Assembly: GCA_011525185.1 (NCBI GenBank)
Contig: WTIQ01000199.1
Span: 1-7,976, forward strand
Source: Paracoccaceae bacterium
GTDB lineage: Bacteria; Pseudomonadota; Alphaproteobacteria; Rhodobacterales; Rhodobacteraceae
Reading direction: 5' to 3'
DNA length: 7,976 nt
The notes below the pieces were generated by a model. That model was not told the origin of the DNA, made no database searches, and worked only from the letters and a program-made list of their open reading frames with translations. This document shows, one piece after another, positions 1 through 6,059 of the stretch (position 1 is the stretch's first letter; each line of letters opens with the position of its first letter). The translations under genes were made by a program, and so were the position numbers.

Positions 1-939
1 ATCCTCACCCGCAGCAAAGACACTCCACTTGCTGCATTGGCGAATACCTGTCGCCACCGCGGAATGCGCCTGGCCGAGGGCAGCGGCCACTGCAAAGGTC
101 TTCGATGCCCGTTTCACTCATGGTTTTACGACCTCTCAGGGCATCTCATCGCAGCACCAGAAATGGACGCTGTGGATGGCTTTGACAAAAGCGCCTTTGA
201 TTTGCATCGTTACGCTATTGAGGAAAGGCATGGATTTATCTTTCTCAACCTATCGCCAGAGCCAGACGACCTAGACGCGCAACTGGCAGATTTTGCGCCA
301 CTACATTCTGATTGGCCCCTAGGCACGCTTGTTACCATTCGACGAAGAGAGCTTGAGGTCGATTGCAATTGGAAACTATTTTTGGATGTTTTCAATGAAT
401 ACTACCATCTGCCCTTTGTCCATGCTGCGTCGATCAATAGTATTTATGAGCGTCCAGAGACAGGAGATGCTGTGGCAGGAGACTTTGCAACGCAATTTGG
501 TCCGACAGAAGGCACTGGCGGCCTCCTAGACACGCAGCAGAGCTATGCGCTCCCAGATATGGAGGGATTAAAGGGCAAGGCAACTCAAGGTGTGCGCTAC
601 ACTTGGCTCTTTCCCAACATGAGTTTTGCGGCCAATCGAGATGCACTCTGGGCCTATGAAGCCTATCCTCTTTCTGGCGCAAAATGCAAAGTGATCCAGA
701 CCTGTTGCTTTCCTCAAAGCTCGCTCAAGTTGCCAGACTTCGAAGAAAAGTCGCAAGCCTATCTTGAAAGGATGGATGCAGCCCTTCAAGAAGACATCGA
801 TCAACTGGCCGTGCAGCAAACAGGCATGTCCCATCCCGACGCGCAATCTGGCCCTATCCATCCCCTCCTCGAAACAAACGTTGCCACTTTTGCAAAGTGG
901 TACCAAAGCCAAATGCTCGAAGCGGAAGGGAACATTTAA
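1..939 (+). CDS. Rieske non-heme iron oxygenase, alpha subunit (5' truncated by window edge)
   Basis: The frame is open from base 1 to the TAA at 937-939, so 312 C-terminal residues are visible and the true start lies upstream. The Rieske [2Fe-2S] site is present as C17-R-H19, 16 intervening residues, then CPFH at 36-39. The catalytic domain carries the 2-His-1-carboxylate iron site: NEYYHLPFVH with H136 and H141, and the later ED...QxG stretch whose Asp265 is the likely third ligand. Family members are the oxygenase component of a two- or three-component system: a separate reductase supplies electrons and the enzyme hydroxylates or demethylates a small substrate such as an aromatic acid, choline, glycine betaine or carnitine. 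The substrate cannot be read from this fragment and no reductase gene is visible. The gene converges on the helical-repeat gene downstream. The family call is secure; the substrate is unknown. Confidence 0.93.
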   Translation: MLTRSKDTPLAALANTCRHRGMRLAEGSGHCKGLRCPFHSWFYDLSGHLIAAPEMDAVDGFDKSAFDLHRYAIEERHGFIFLNLSPEPDDLDAQLADFAPLHSDWPLGTLVTIRRRELEVDCNWKLFLDVFNEYYHLPFVHAASINSIYERPETGDAVAGDFATQFGPTEGTGGLLDTQQSYALPDMEGLKGKATQGVRYTWLFPNMSFAANRDALWAYEAYPLSGAKCKVIQTCCFPQSSLKLPDFEEKSQAYLERMDAALQEDIDQLAVQQTGMSHPDAQSGPIHPLLETNVATFAKWYQSQMLEAEGNI

Positions 940-946
940 GTCAAAA

Positions 947-968
947 TTTAAAAAAGTTTTTTTTTAAA
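947..968. repeat. A/T-only inverted repeat between convergent genes, possible weak terminator
   Basis: TTTAAAAAA (947-955) and TTTTTTAAA (960-968) are perfect 9-base complements separated by a 4-base loop. They begin 8 bases after the stop of the Rieske gene. A third copy of TTTTTTAAA lies at 1008-1016, just past the 3' end of the convergent helical-repeat gene. The position suits a shared transcription terminator, and the hairpin has T-runs on both strands. The stem has no G-C pair, however, so it would be weak, and the terminator role is only an inference. Confidence 0.4.
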
Positions 969-1027
969 AGATATAACCGACCAAAGAAGCACGTAGGCGC
1001 GGCTCTCTTTTTTAAATGGGCACGACG

Positions 1028-1564
1028 TTATCCAGAGGTCTTTTGTAGCTTGTTAAGCGCCTTTGAGGCTCTGGCTTTCACGGACTTTCGCACCTCTTGT
1101 GTCAGACGATTTAAATGTGGAAGAAGCCACGTTTTCAATCTCTCGTCCTGCTCGGCCAAATCAGCCAAATATTCAATTGAGTTATTGAGCACGATCCAGT
1201 CAGAATGATGTTCCAGATTACGTTTCACAATTTGGATGGCTTGGTCTTTTTGCTGTGCCGTCATTGTGGCATGAAGCCCCGTAAAGAGCTTGGGCAAAGT
1301 CCATTGGGCTGAGGCTTGATCTAGGTTTGCGATCTCATTCAAAAGCCGATCTGTGAAGGGGATAAGCAAATCTGGCTGCTCAGCTTGAACACGCCGCAGT
1401 GCATTAGACACCCGCAAACGCACAACTTCGTCTGCACTTTGATAACAATTAAAAAGCTCTTCGACTCGTTTGGTGTCGGATAAAACCGCTTCAACCACGT
1501 CTAAGGTTCGACCTAACGAATTTGGATGCCCTCCCGTAAGTATCGCCTCAAAGCTTTCACTCAT
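1028..1564 (-). CDS. HEAT/ARM-like helical repeat protein, hypothetical
   Basis: This is a 178-residue protein with no signal peptide or membrane segment, so probably cytoplasmic. The sequence is almost entirely amphipathic helix, with recurring pairs of helices of about 35-45 residues: roughly residues 18-60, 64-100, 103-140 and 143-175. Patterns such as EVVRLRVSNALRRV (46-59) and VRKSVKARASKALNKL (158-173) are typical of HEAT or armadillo-like repeats, which form a curved scaffold for binding other proteins. No catalytic motif is seen. The ATG at 1562-1564 has AGGAGA (1576-1581) 11 bases upstream, slightly far but usable. It is the last gene of a possible lipoprotein, glycosyltransferase and repeat-protein unit, 81 bases after the glycosyltransferase. 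The fold call rests on the helix pattern alone; the function is unknown. Confidence 0.8.
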   Translation of the reverse strand: MSESFEAILTGGHPNSLGRTLDVVEAVLSDTKRVEELFNCYQSADEVVRLRVSNALRRVQAEQPDLLIPFTDRLLNEIANLDQASAQWTLPKLFTGLHATMTAQQKDQAIQIVKRNLEHHSDWIVLNNSIEYLADLAEQDERLKTWLLPHLNRLTQEVRKSVKARASKALNKLQKTSG

Positions 1565-1645
1565 GCGCCTAAACGTCTCCTAAACACAGATGAAACTACC
1601 TGTGAAAGGCGTAAAGATATTAAGGCAATAACGCAAACAAGGGCC

Positions 1646-2371
1646 TCAGCCGCGCTTTGGCGATACATTCATGTAATACCACTCGCTGATCTTTTGTCGC
1701 AACTTGTGATGCCATGTTTTTGCAGGCGTCAAAATTGGCAAATGAACAACCATTGGCCCTGGCTTATCGGTATAGATAAGCTCGGAGGGTTCCACGAGAC
1801 GCTTATTCATTTGCTCGGGTAAGACATGAAATTTTAGATCGCTTTCCCAAAGCGTTTCACGAAAACTAACCTGATCGCAGGTCACATTATCATCCCAAGA
1901 TGCTTCAAAATTTTTGTTCCATTGGCGCATAAATTCTAAGGTGTGTTCAGAACTCGAATAAACCAGGACACCTGTATTAATTTGGGGCACCAATGTTGGC
2001 ACATCTACGCGATGGCGTTCTCCATGACGCGGTCTTTGCCAGAGCAAAACTTGACACCCAGCGATGTCATATTTGTCTAGTACGTCATAGGCTGGGTCCA
2101 AATTCTTCAAAATCAGTGTATCGGTATCAAAGAAAATCGTCTTTTCAAAAGGCGTACCTGCAAGGCAGGCTACTTTTGGTCGGGTCGCCAATCCAGCGAG
2201 CTTCTGAAGCTCGGGCTTTACGATTACCTGATCGAATGCATCACTTTCCACATCTTCAATGGAAAACAGCGCAGTGCCGCATTCGGGATTGTGTTGCTTA
2301 AACGTGCGCGCGCTTTTTGCAGCAATCTCTAAGTGCTTTTCTCCCCACGCGACCCATATTGCACCTTTCAT
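1646..2371 (-). CDS. GT8-like GT-A fold glycosyltransferase
   Basis: This is a 241-residue soluble protein. It opens with a beta strand and helix typical of a nucleotide-sugar fold (AIWVAWGEKHLEIAAKSARTF). Residues 64-88 follow the glycogenin/GT8 pattern, with FFDTDTLIL giving the metal-binding DxD at Asp82-Asp84. Further along are NTG (132-134), CDQ (165-167) and a late His210 in VVHLP, which match the order of sugar- and metal-contacting motifs in GT8-like enzymes. The donor and acceptor cannot be deduced. I chose the ATG at 2369-2371, preceded by GAGAGAGTGAGC, because the fold begins there. An in-frame ATG (2405-2407) and GTG (2417-2419) upstream would add an unconserved-looking polar tail with no ribosome binding site. 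It sits 66 bases after the lipoprotein gene on the same strand. No other polysaccharide genes are adjacent. Confidence 0.78.
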   Translation of the reverse strand: MKGAIWVAWGEKHLEIAAKSARTFKQHNPECGTALFSIEDVESDAFDQVIVKPELQKLAGLATRPKVACLAGTPFEKTIFFDTDTLILKNLDPAYDVLDKYDIAGCQVLLWQRPRHGERHRVDVPTLVPQINTGVLVYSSSEHTLEFMRQWNKNFEASWDDNVTCDQVSFRETLWESDLKFHVLPEQMNKRLVEPSELIYTDKPGPMVVHLPILTPAKTWHHKLRQKISEWYYMNVSPKRG

Positions 2372-2437
2372 GCTCACTCTCTCATTCTGATTTAGATCAT
2401 TACTCATTATGTTTGCCACGGGTTACACGGTCTTTGG

Positions 2438-2944
2438 CTATTTTACAAAAACATTTATTTTCACCAAATCCGTCAGTGGCAGTCCCAAGAGACGCATCGC
2501 AGACAGCGAAAGCTGGCTACCGCTACCCTCTCCTTCCAACGGCATTACCACTAGATTCGCAGACTGGCCACTGGCCAAAACAACAACGCGTCCCTCCTCC
2601 TGCTTTGACACCAAGGGCGTTTTAAGCCAAAAGCCAGCCTGCGCTGGAGACCCGAGGGAGGCTATTGTTTTACCAAGTGCTTTCTCTTTCTCGGGCGCGG
2701 TGCTCTCCGCAATGGCAGCTTGACGCTCTTCTTTAGTGGCCACATCAAGTTCACTTGCAGATTTTGGTGCTCCTGTATCAGTAATAACCGCTTGTTGCGT
2801 GGCTTTATTTGCCTCTGGTTTAGTATTTGAAAATACATCTAAACGTTTGACGTTCTCGCATCCGCTCACGGTTAACAGGCCCAGCACACAAAGCATGGGC
2901 CACGATCGCCTCTTGGTGCAGATTGTCTCGCTTGCGTATTTCAT
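2438..2944 (-). CDS. Small lipoprotein of unknown function
   Basis: The 168-residue product starts with a basic n-region (KRR at 11-13), a hydrophobic stretch (about 16-26) and the lipobox VSGC, with Cys29 as the predicted lipidated residue. It is therefore likely exported by Sec and anchored in the membrane after signal peptidase II cleavage. Residues 30-90 are polar, rich in Ala, Lys, Glu and Thr, and look like a disordered linker. A compact C-terminal segment (about 91-168) contains GFWLKTPLV (104-112), EGRVVVLASG (117-126) and SLSAMRLLGLPLTDL (146-160). From memory, roseobacters carry similar short lipoproteins, sometimes labelled D-galactarate dehydratase. The protein is far too short for that enzyme, so I do not adopt the name. 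The start is fixed by GAGGGG 7 bases before the ATG at 2942-2944. It is divergent from moaA and probably leads a unit with the glycosyltransferase. Confidence 0.85.
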   Translation of the reverse strand: MKYASETICTKRRSWPMLCVLGLLTVSGCENVKRLDVFSNTKPEANKATQQAVITDTGAPKSASELDVATKEERQAAIAESTAPEKEKALGKTIASLGSPAQAGFWLKTPLVSKQEEGRVVVLASGQSANLVVMPLEGEGSGSQLSLSAMRLLGLPLTDLVKINVFVK

Positions 2945-2951
2945 ATTGCGT

Positions 2952-2957
2952 CCCCTC
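2952..2957 (-). promoter_or_regulatory. Ribosome binding site of the lipoprotein gene
   Basis: GAGGGG on the minus strand lies 7 bases before the ATG at 2942-2944. It decides the start, since the open frame itself continues without a stop far into the antisense strand of moaA. Confidence 0.75.
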
Positions 2958-2963
2958 TTGCGC

Positions 2964-2985
2964 TGCATAGCCAATATGCATAGCC
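2964..2985. repeat. 9-base direct repeat in the divergent moaA/lipoprotein gap
   Basis: TGCATAGCC occurs at 2964-2972 and again at 2977-2985, a perfect repeat with a 13-base period. An 8-base palindrome TATGCATA (2975-2982) overlaps the second copy. The repeat fills nearly half of the 48-base gap between two divergent genes, where a shared operator would be expected. No known regulator motif is recognised. Confidence 0.45.
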
Positions 2986-2992
2986 TACCTTC

Positions 2993-4000
2993 ATGACAGT
3001 TTCGTTGATAGACCCTTTTCAACGCGCAATCACTTATTTGCGTGTGTCCGTGACAGACCGCTGCGATTTCCGCTGTGTGTATTGCATGTCGGAGAATATG
3101 ACATTCCTCCCCAAAAAAGAGCTTTTGACGCTCGAAGAGCTGGATCGTATGTGTTCGGCCTTTATCGGAATGGGGGTGGAGAAACTTAGAATCACGGGCG
3201 GCGAACCACTTGTGCGTCGCGGTATCATGAATTTTTTCAAGTCCATGACCCGCCATCTTGAGAGTGGTGCATTAAAAGAATTGACCCTGACCACAAACGG
3301 CTCACAGCTCGAAAAATATGCCGCGGATTTGTACGCGGCTGGGGTGCGGCGGGTTAATATTTCGCTGGATACGCTGGATGAGCAAAAATTCGCGGATATT
3401 ACAAGATGGGGGCGTTTGCCTCAGGTCTTGCGGGGGATCGATGCAGCCCAAAGCGCAGGTCTTCGTGTAAAAATTAATACTGTCGCACTCAAAGGTTTTA
3501 ACGAAGACGAGTTATTCCGCCTCACTGAATGGTGTGCCGAGCGGGACATGGATATCACTTGGATCGAAGTCATGCCAATGGGGGATCTGGGCAACGAAAA
3601 CCGTCTCGATCAGTATTGGTCGCTCAAGGATCTGAGAGCGACACTCGCAGAGCAATACACAGTTATTGATTCGACCGAACGCAGCGGCGGACCTGCCCGT
3701 TATGTTAGGCTTGAGGAAACGGGCCAAAAGATTGGATTTATCACCCCGCTCACCCATAATTTCTGTGAAAGCTGCAATCGTGTGAGATTGACCTGTACGG
3801 GCGAGCTTTACATGTGCCTTGGCCAAGAGGATATGGCCGATCTGCGCGGTGCTTTGCGGGATGAAAAGAGCGATGAAACGATGCTGGAAGGCGCGATACG
3901 CGATGCGATCAGACTCAAACCCAAGGGTCATGATTTTGATTACTCTCGTCAAGAAGTCTCTGGACAAATGTCTCGCCACATGAGCCATACGGGCGGCTAG
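2993..4000 (+). CDS. moaA: GTP 3',8-cyclase MoaA (molybdenum cofactor biosynthesis)
   Basis: MoaA is a radical SAM enzyme that, with MoaC, turns GTP into cyclic pyranopterin monophosphate, the first step of molybdenum cofactor synthesis in the cytoplasm. The 335 residues match the usual family length. The N-terminal cluster motif CxxxCxxC is at Cys24, Cys28 and Cys31, and binds the SAM-cleaving [4Fe-4S] cluster. The SAM-contacting GGEP is at 69-72. The C-terminal cluster that binds GTP has its CX2CX13C ligands at Cys258, Cys261 and Cys275. The protein ends in the Gly-Gly tail (334-335) needed for catalysis in characterised MoaA. The ATG at 2993 gives the normal N-terminus (DPFxRxITYLRVSVTDRC), and an in-frame stop at 2981-2983 excludes a longer form. 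No Shine-Dalgarno sequence is visible before it. No other molybdenum cofactor gene is adjacent. Confidence 0.98.
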   Translation: MTVSLIDPFQRAITYLRVSVTDRCDFRCVYCMSENMTFLPKKELLTLEELDRMCSAFIGMGVEKLRITGGEPLVRRGIMNFFKSMTRHLESGALKELTLTTNGSQLEKYAADLYAAGVRRVNISLDTLDEQKFADITRWGRLPQVLRGIDAAQSAGLRVKINTVALKGFNEDELFRLTEWCAERDMDITWIEVMPMGDLGNENRLDQYWSLKDLRATLAEQYTVIDSTERSGGPARYVRLEETGQKIGFITPLTHNFCESCNRVRLTCTGELYMCLGQEDMADLRGALRDEKSDETMLEGAIRDAIRLKPKGHDFDYSRQEVSGQMSRHMSHTGG

Positions 4001-4021
4001 AACCAAGGCAGCTTTTTTGAT

Positions 4022-4822
4022 CTAACAGTAGCTTGCGCCTAAATCCTCAACAGCGCGCGTGATCCAGTGCTCTTTGAGCCACTTGGCTGGGCGCGACCAC
4101 CTCAAGAGTGAGCCACGATAGCCCTCTACTGCTTCGCTCATTTTGGGTCTGCCATGAAAGCACACAACGCGGGCGTTTTGCGGCAAGCGTGGAGCACGAA
4201 GGTAGTTCAGCGGCGGAAGATCCAAACAGCCATGTTTAAAGCTGACCACCAAGTCACCAGGAATATAGGCAAACTCTCCCCGATCCATAGCCTTATGCGA
4301 CGTGTAGCGCTGCTCTGATCCTCTGGCCTTCTCCACCTCTTCATAGGGGTTGGCTGCCAGATCATCATAGAGATATCCATGACGGGCCGGATCAAAACGA
4401 AAGACAGACCCATGCCCTGTGGGACGCCCTTTGCGGGCTTCGATCCAATCATGGCGCATCGCAACACATCCCTCTGCCAATTTCCAAATCGGCATGAGAT
4501 CGCCCGCAATGACAACGTCCAAATCAAACCCAAGAATGGGTCCTTCAAGATCGGGGATCAAACCTGATTTAAAGAGAGAGGTTTTACGCATAGCGCCTTG
4601 CCGATTGGCCACGGCCAAGGCAGCATTCATAGGCTCTGAAAATGGTTCGTTGGGGAGCTCTAACACTTCGACGTCAGGGTGAAGACCCTCGCTGTTTTCG
4701 GTCATGCACAAAAAGCGCACATCACCGTTTAGATTACGCCGAACACCAGAATAAAGCCGGTTGACATATTCTGGTCCAAAAACGGTTCCCCATTTTATGC
4801 AGGCTACATTGATGATCGCCAA
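4022..4822 (-). CDS. GT-A fold glycosyltransferase-like protein
   Basis: This is a 266-residue soluble protein. The N-terminus reads as a nucleotide-sugar fold (IINVACIKWGTVFGPEYV, then a short helix and VRFLCMTEN at 35-43). A DxD-type metal motif follows in GFDLDVVI (Asp100, Asp102). FHGRPKM with His223 near the C-terminus resembles the terminal His motif of GT-A enzymes. I recall a widespread bacterial family with the KWGTxxGPEYVNRLY opening, generally annotated only as glycosyltransferase; its substrates are not known to me. The start is a TTG at 4820-4822. An in-frame stop at 4835-4837 rules out extension, the next Met is residue 40, and AAAGG lies 9 bases upstream. The gene is 67 bases after the M20 amidohydrolase on the same strand and converges on moaA with 21 bases between stops. 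A cotranscribed role with the hydrolases is not evident. Confidence 0.8.
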   Translation of the reverse strand: MAIINVACIKWGTVFGPEYVNRLYSGVRRNLNGDVRFLCMTENSEGLHPDVEVLELPNEPFSEPMNAALAVANRQGAMRKTSLFKSGLIPDLEGPILGFDLDVVIAGDLMPIWKLAEGCVAMRHDWIEARKGRPTGHGSVFRFDPARHGYLYDDLAANPYEEVEKARGSEQRYTSHKAMDRGEFAYIPGDLVVSFKHGCLDLPPLNYLRAPRLPQNARVVCFHGRPKMSEAVEGYRGSLLRWSRPAKWLKEHWITRAVEDLGASYC

Positions 4823-4831
4823 AGCGCTTAA

Positions 4832-4836
4832 CCTTT
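4832..4836 (-). promoter_or_regulatory. Ribosome binding site supporting a TTG start
   Basis: AAAGG on the minus strand sits 9 bases before the TTG at 4820-4822. It overlaps an in-frame TAA (4835-4837), so TTG is the only reasonable start for the full domain. Confidence 0.6.
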
Positions 4837-4847
4837 ATCTTGAACAC

Positions 4848-4869
4848 GCATCGCTCTAGCGCGAGATGC
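4848..4869. repeat. Imperfect inverted repeat between the amidohydrolase and glycosyltransferase genes
   Basis: On the minus strand GCAT and CGC pair with GCG and ATGC, giving a 7-base-pair stem with a 2-base bulge and a 6-base loop. It fills the middle of the 67-base gap. No T-run follows it, so it is not a standard intrinsic terminator. It could be an mRNA processing or attenuation structure, or chance. Confidence 0.3.
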
Positions 4870-4889
4870 CAGCAAGGGAAAGCACTTAA

Positions 4890-6059
4890 TCAACCAACAA
4901 GCGGCATACGCTCTTCAGCGATGCCTGCAAACCAACTACAGCCAGCGGGGATAATTTCATCGTTGAAGTTGTAGGTTTCCGTGTGTACGGGCGCGCTGTT
5001 TTCGCCATTTCCAAGAAGAATATATGCCCCTGGGCGTTCATTCAGCATAAAAGAAAAATCCTCAGCCCCCATAAAATAGCTGCTATCACCGCATGAGCCT
5101 GCAATTTTCGTCGCAACGGCTGCTGCATAAGTGGTTTGCTCCTCTGCATTTACGGTCACAGGGTAGCTTCGCTTGTAAGTCACCTGCGCTGTGGCACCGT
5201 AGGCTTCAGCGGTTTTTTCAACGATCGAGATGAGCCGCTCCTCGGACAGTTCACGCACCGCTTCGGAGAGGCAACGCACGGTGCCTTTCATATGTACCCG
5301 TTCGGGGATCACATTAAAGGCGTTGGAGGAGGTCTCAAAAGAGGTAATTGAAACAACGACATGATCGACGGGATCAACATTGCGGCTGGCGATCGACTGT
5401 AAGGCAAGGATCACGTGACTGGCTACCAATGTGGTATCAATCGTTTCATGTGGTTTGGCGGCATGACCGCCTTTCCCTGTCAAAACGATGTCAATCAGGT
5501 CTGAAGAGGCCAAAAACGGACCAGATTTGATTTTGAATTCGCCTTCTTTGAGGGTTGGCCAATTGTGCATGGCATAGACTTCTTGAATGTTAAAACGGTC
5601 CATTAGACCGTCCTCACACATTTCCCGCCCTCCACCGCCGCCTTCTTCGGCAGGTTGGAAAATTACAACAACCGTTCCGTCAAAATGACGTGTTTCAGCA
5701 AGATATTTCGCCGCCCCCAAGAGCATTGCAGTATGTCCATCATGCCCACAGGCATGCATGACACCTGATGTTTGACTGGCATAAGACAGTCCCGTCATCT
5801 CCTTTATAGGAAGCGCATCCATATCGGCGCGCAAACCGATGACCTTACCAGACGTTTGTTCTCGTCCTTTGATGACTCCCACAACGCCCGTGCGCCCAAT
5901 GCCCGTGACAATCTCATCAACGCCAAATTCCTTTAAACGCTTAGCCACCAGATCAGCAGTGCGAAAAGTATCAAACATCAACTCAGGGTGCGTATGAAAA
6001 TCCTGCCGCCACTTGGTTATCTCATCGTGCAATTCGGAAAATCTGTTTTTAATTGGCAT
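4890..6059 (-). CDS. M20D-type metal-dependent amidohydrolase (hippurate hydrolase / N-acyl amino acid hydrolase-like)
   Basis: The 389-residue length is normal for this family, which hydrolyses N-acyl, indole-conjugated or similar amide bonds of amino acids in the cytoplasm. The opening WRQDFHTHPELMFD (17-30) is characteristic. LRADMDALPI (76-85) precedes HACGHDGH (102-109), which supplies metal ligands Cys104 and His106. QPAEEGGGG (135-143) has the catalytic base Glu138 and ligand Glu139. His165 (AMHNWP) and His359 (PVHTETY) complete the binuclear site. GKGGHAAKPH (195-204) belongs to the dimerisation domain. All key residues are intact. Its ATG overlaps the stop of the upstream argE-like gene by one base (TAATG), implying coupled translation, and it also has its own strong ribosome binding site. 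The context suggests it acts on a substrate imported by the adjacent ABC system. The exact substrate is unknown. Confidence 0.94.
   Translation of the reverse strand: MPIKNRFSELHDEITKWRQDFHTHPELMFDTFRTADLVAKRLKEFGVDEIVTGIGRTGVVGVIKGREQTSGKVIGLRADMDALPIKEMTGLSYASQTSGVMHACGHDGHTAMLLGAAKYLAETRHFDGTVVVIFQPAEEGGGGGREMCEDGLMDRFNIQEVYAMHNWPTLKEGEFKIKSGPFLASSDLIDIVLTGKGGHAAKPHETIDTTLVASHVILALQSIASRNVDPVDHVVVSITSFETSSNAFNVIPERVHMKGTVRCLSEAVRELSEERLISIVEKTAEAYGATAQVTYKRSYPVTVNAEEQTTYAAAVATKIAGSCGDSSYFMGAEDFSFMLNERPGAYILLGNGENSAPVHTETYNFNDEIIPAGCSWFAGIAEERMPLVG

Noticed and set aside
2372..2419. Longer form of the 1646-2371 glycosyltransferase starting at ATG 2407 or GTG 2419
   Set aside because: The extra residues are polar and precede the first beta strand of the fold, and neither start has a ribosome binding site.
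2945..2992. Molybdenum cofactor riboswitch upstream of moaA
   Set aside because: Such an element needs well over 100 bases of leader. Only 48 bases separate moaA from the divergent gene, and no matching stems are seen.
2945..3256. N-terminal extension of the lipoprotein frame antisense to moaA
   Set aside because: The extension would bury the signal peptide and lipobox more than 100 residues into the protein, while a good ribosome binding site precedes the ATG at 2944.
3991..4018. Intrinsic terminator after moaA, suggested by T6 at 4013-4018
   Set aside because: Only a 3-base-pair stem (GCT/AGC) can be formed before the T-run, too weak to call.
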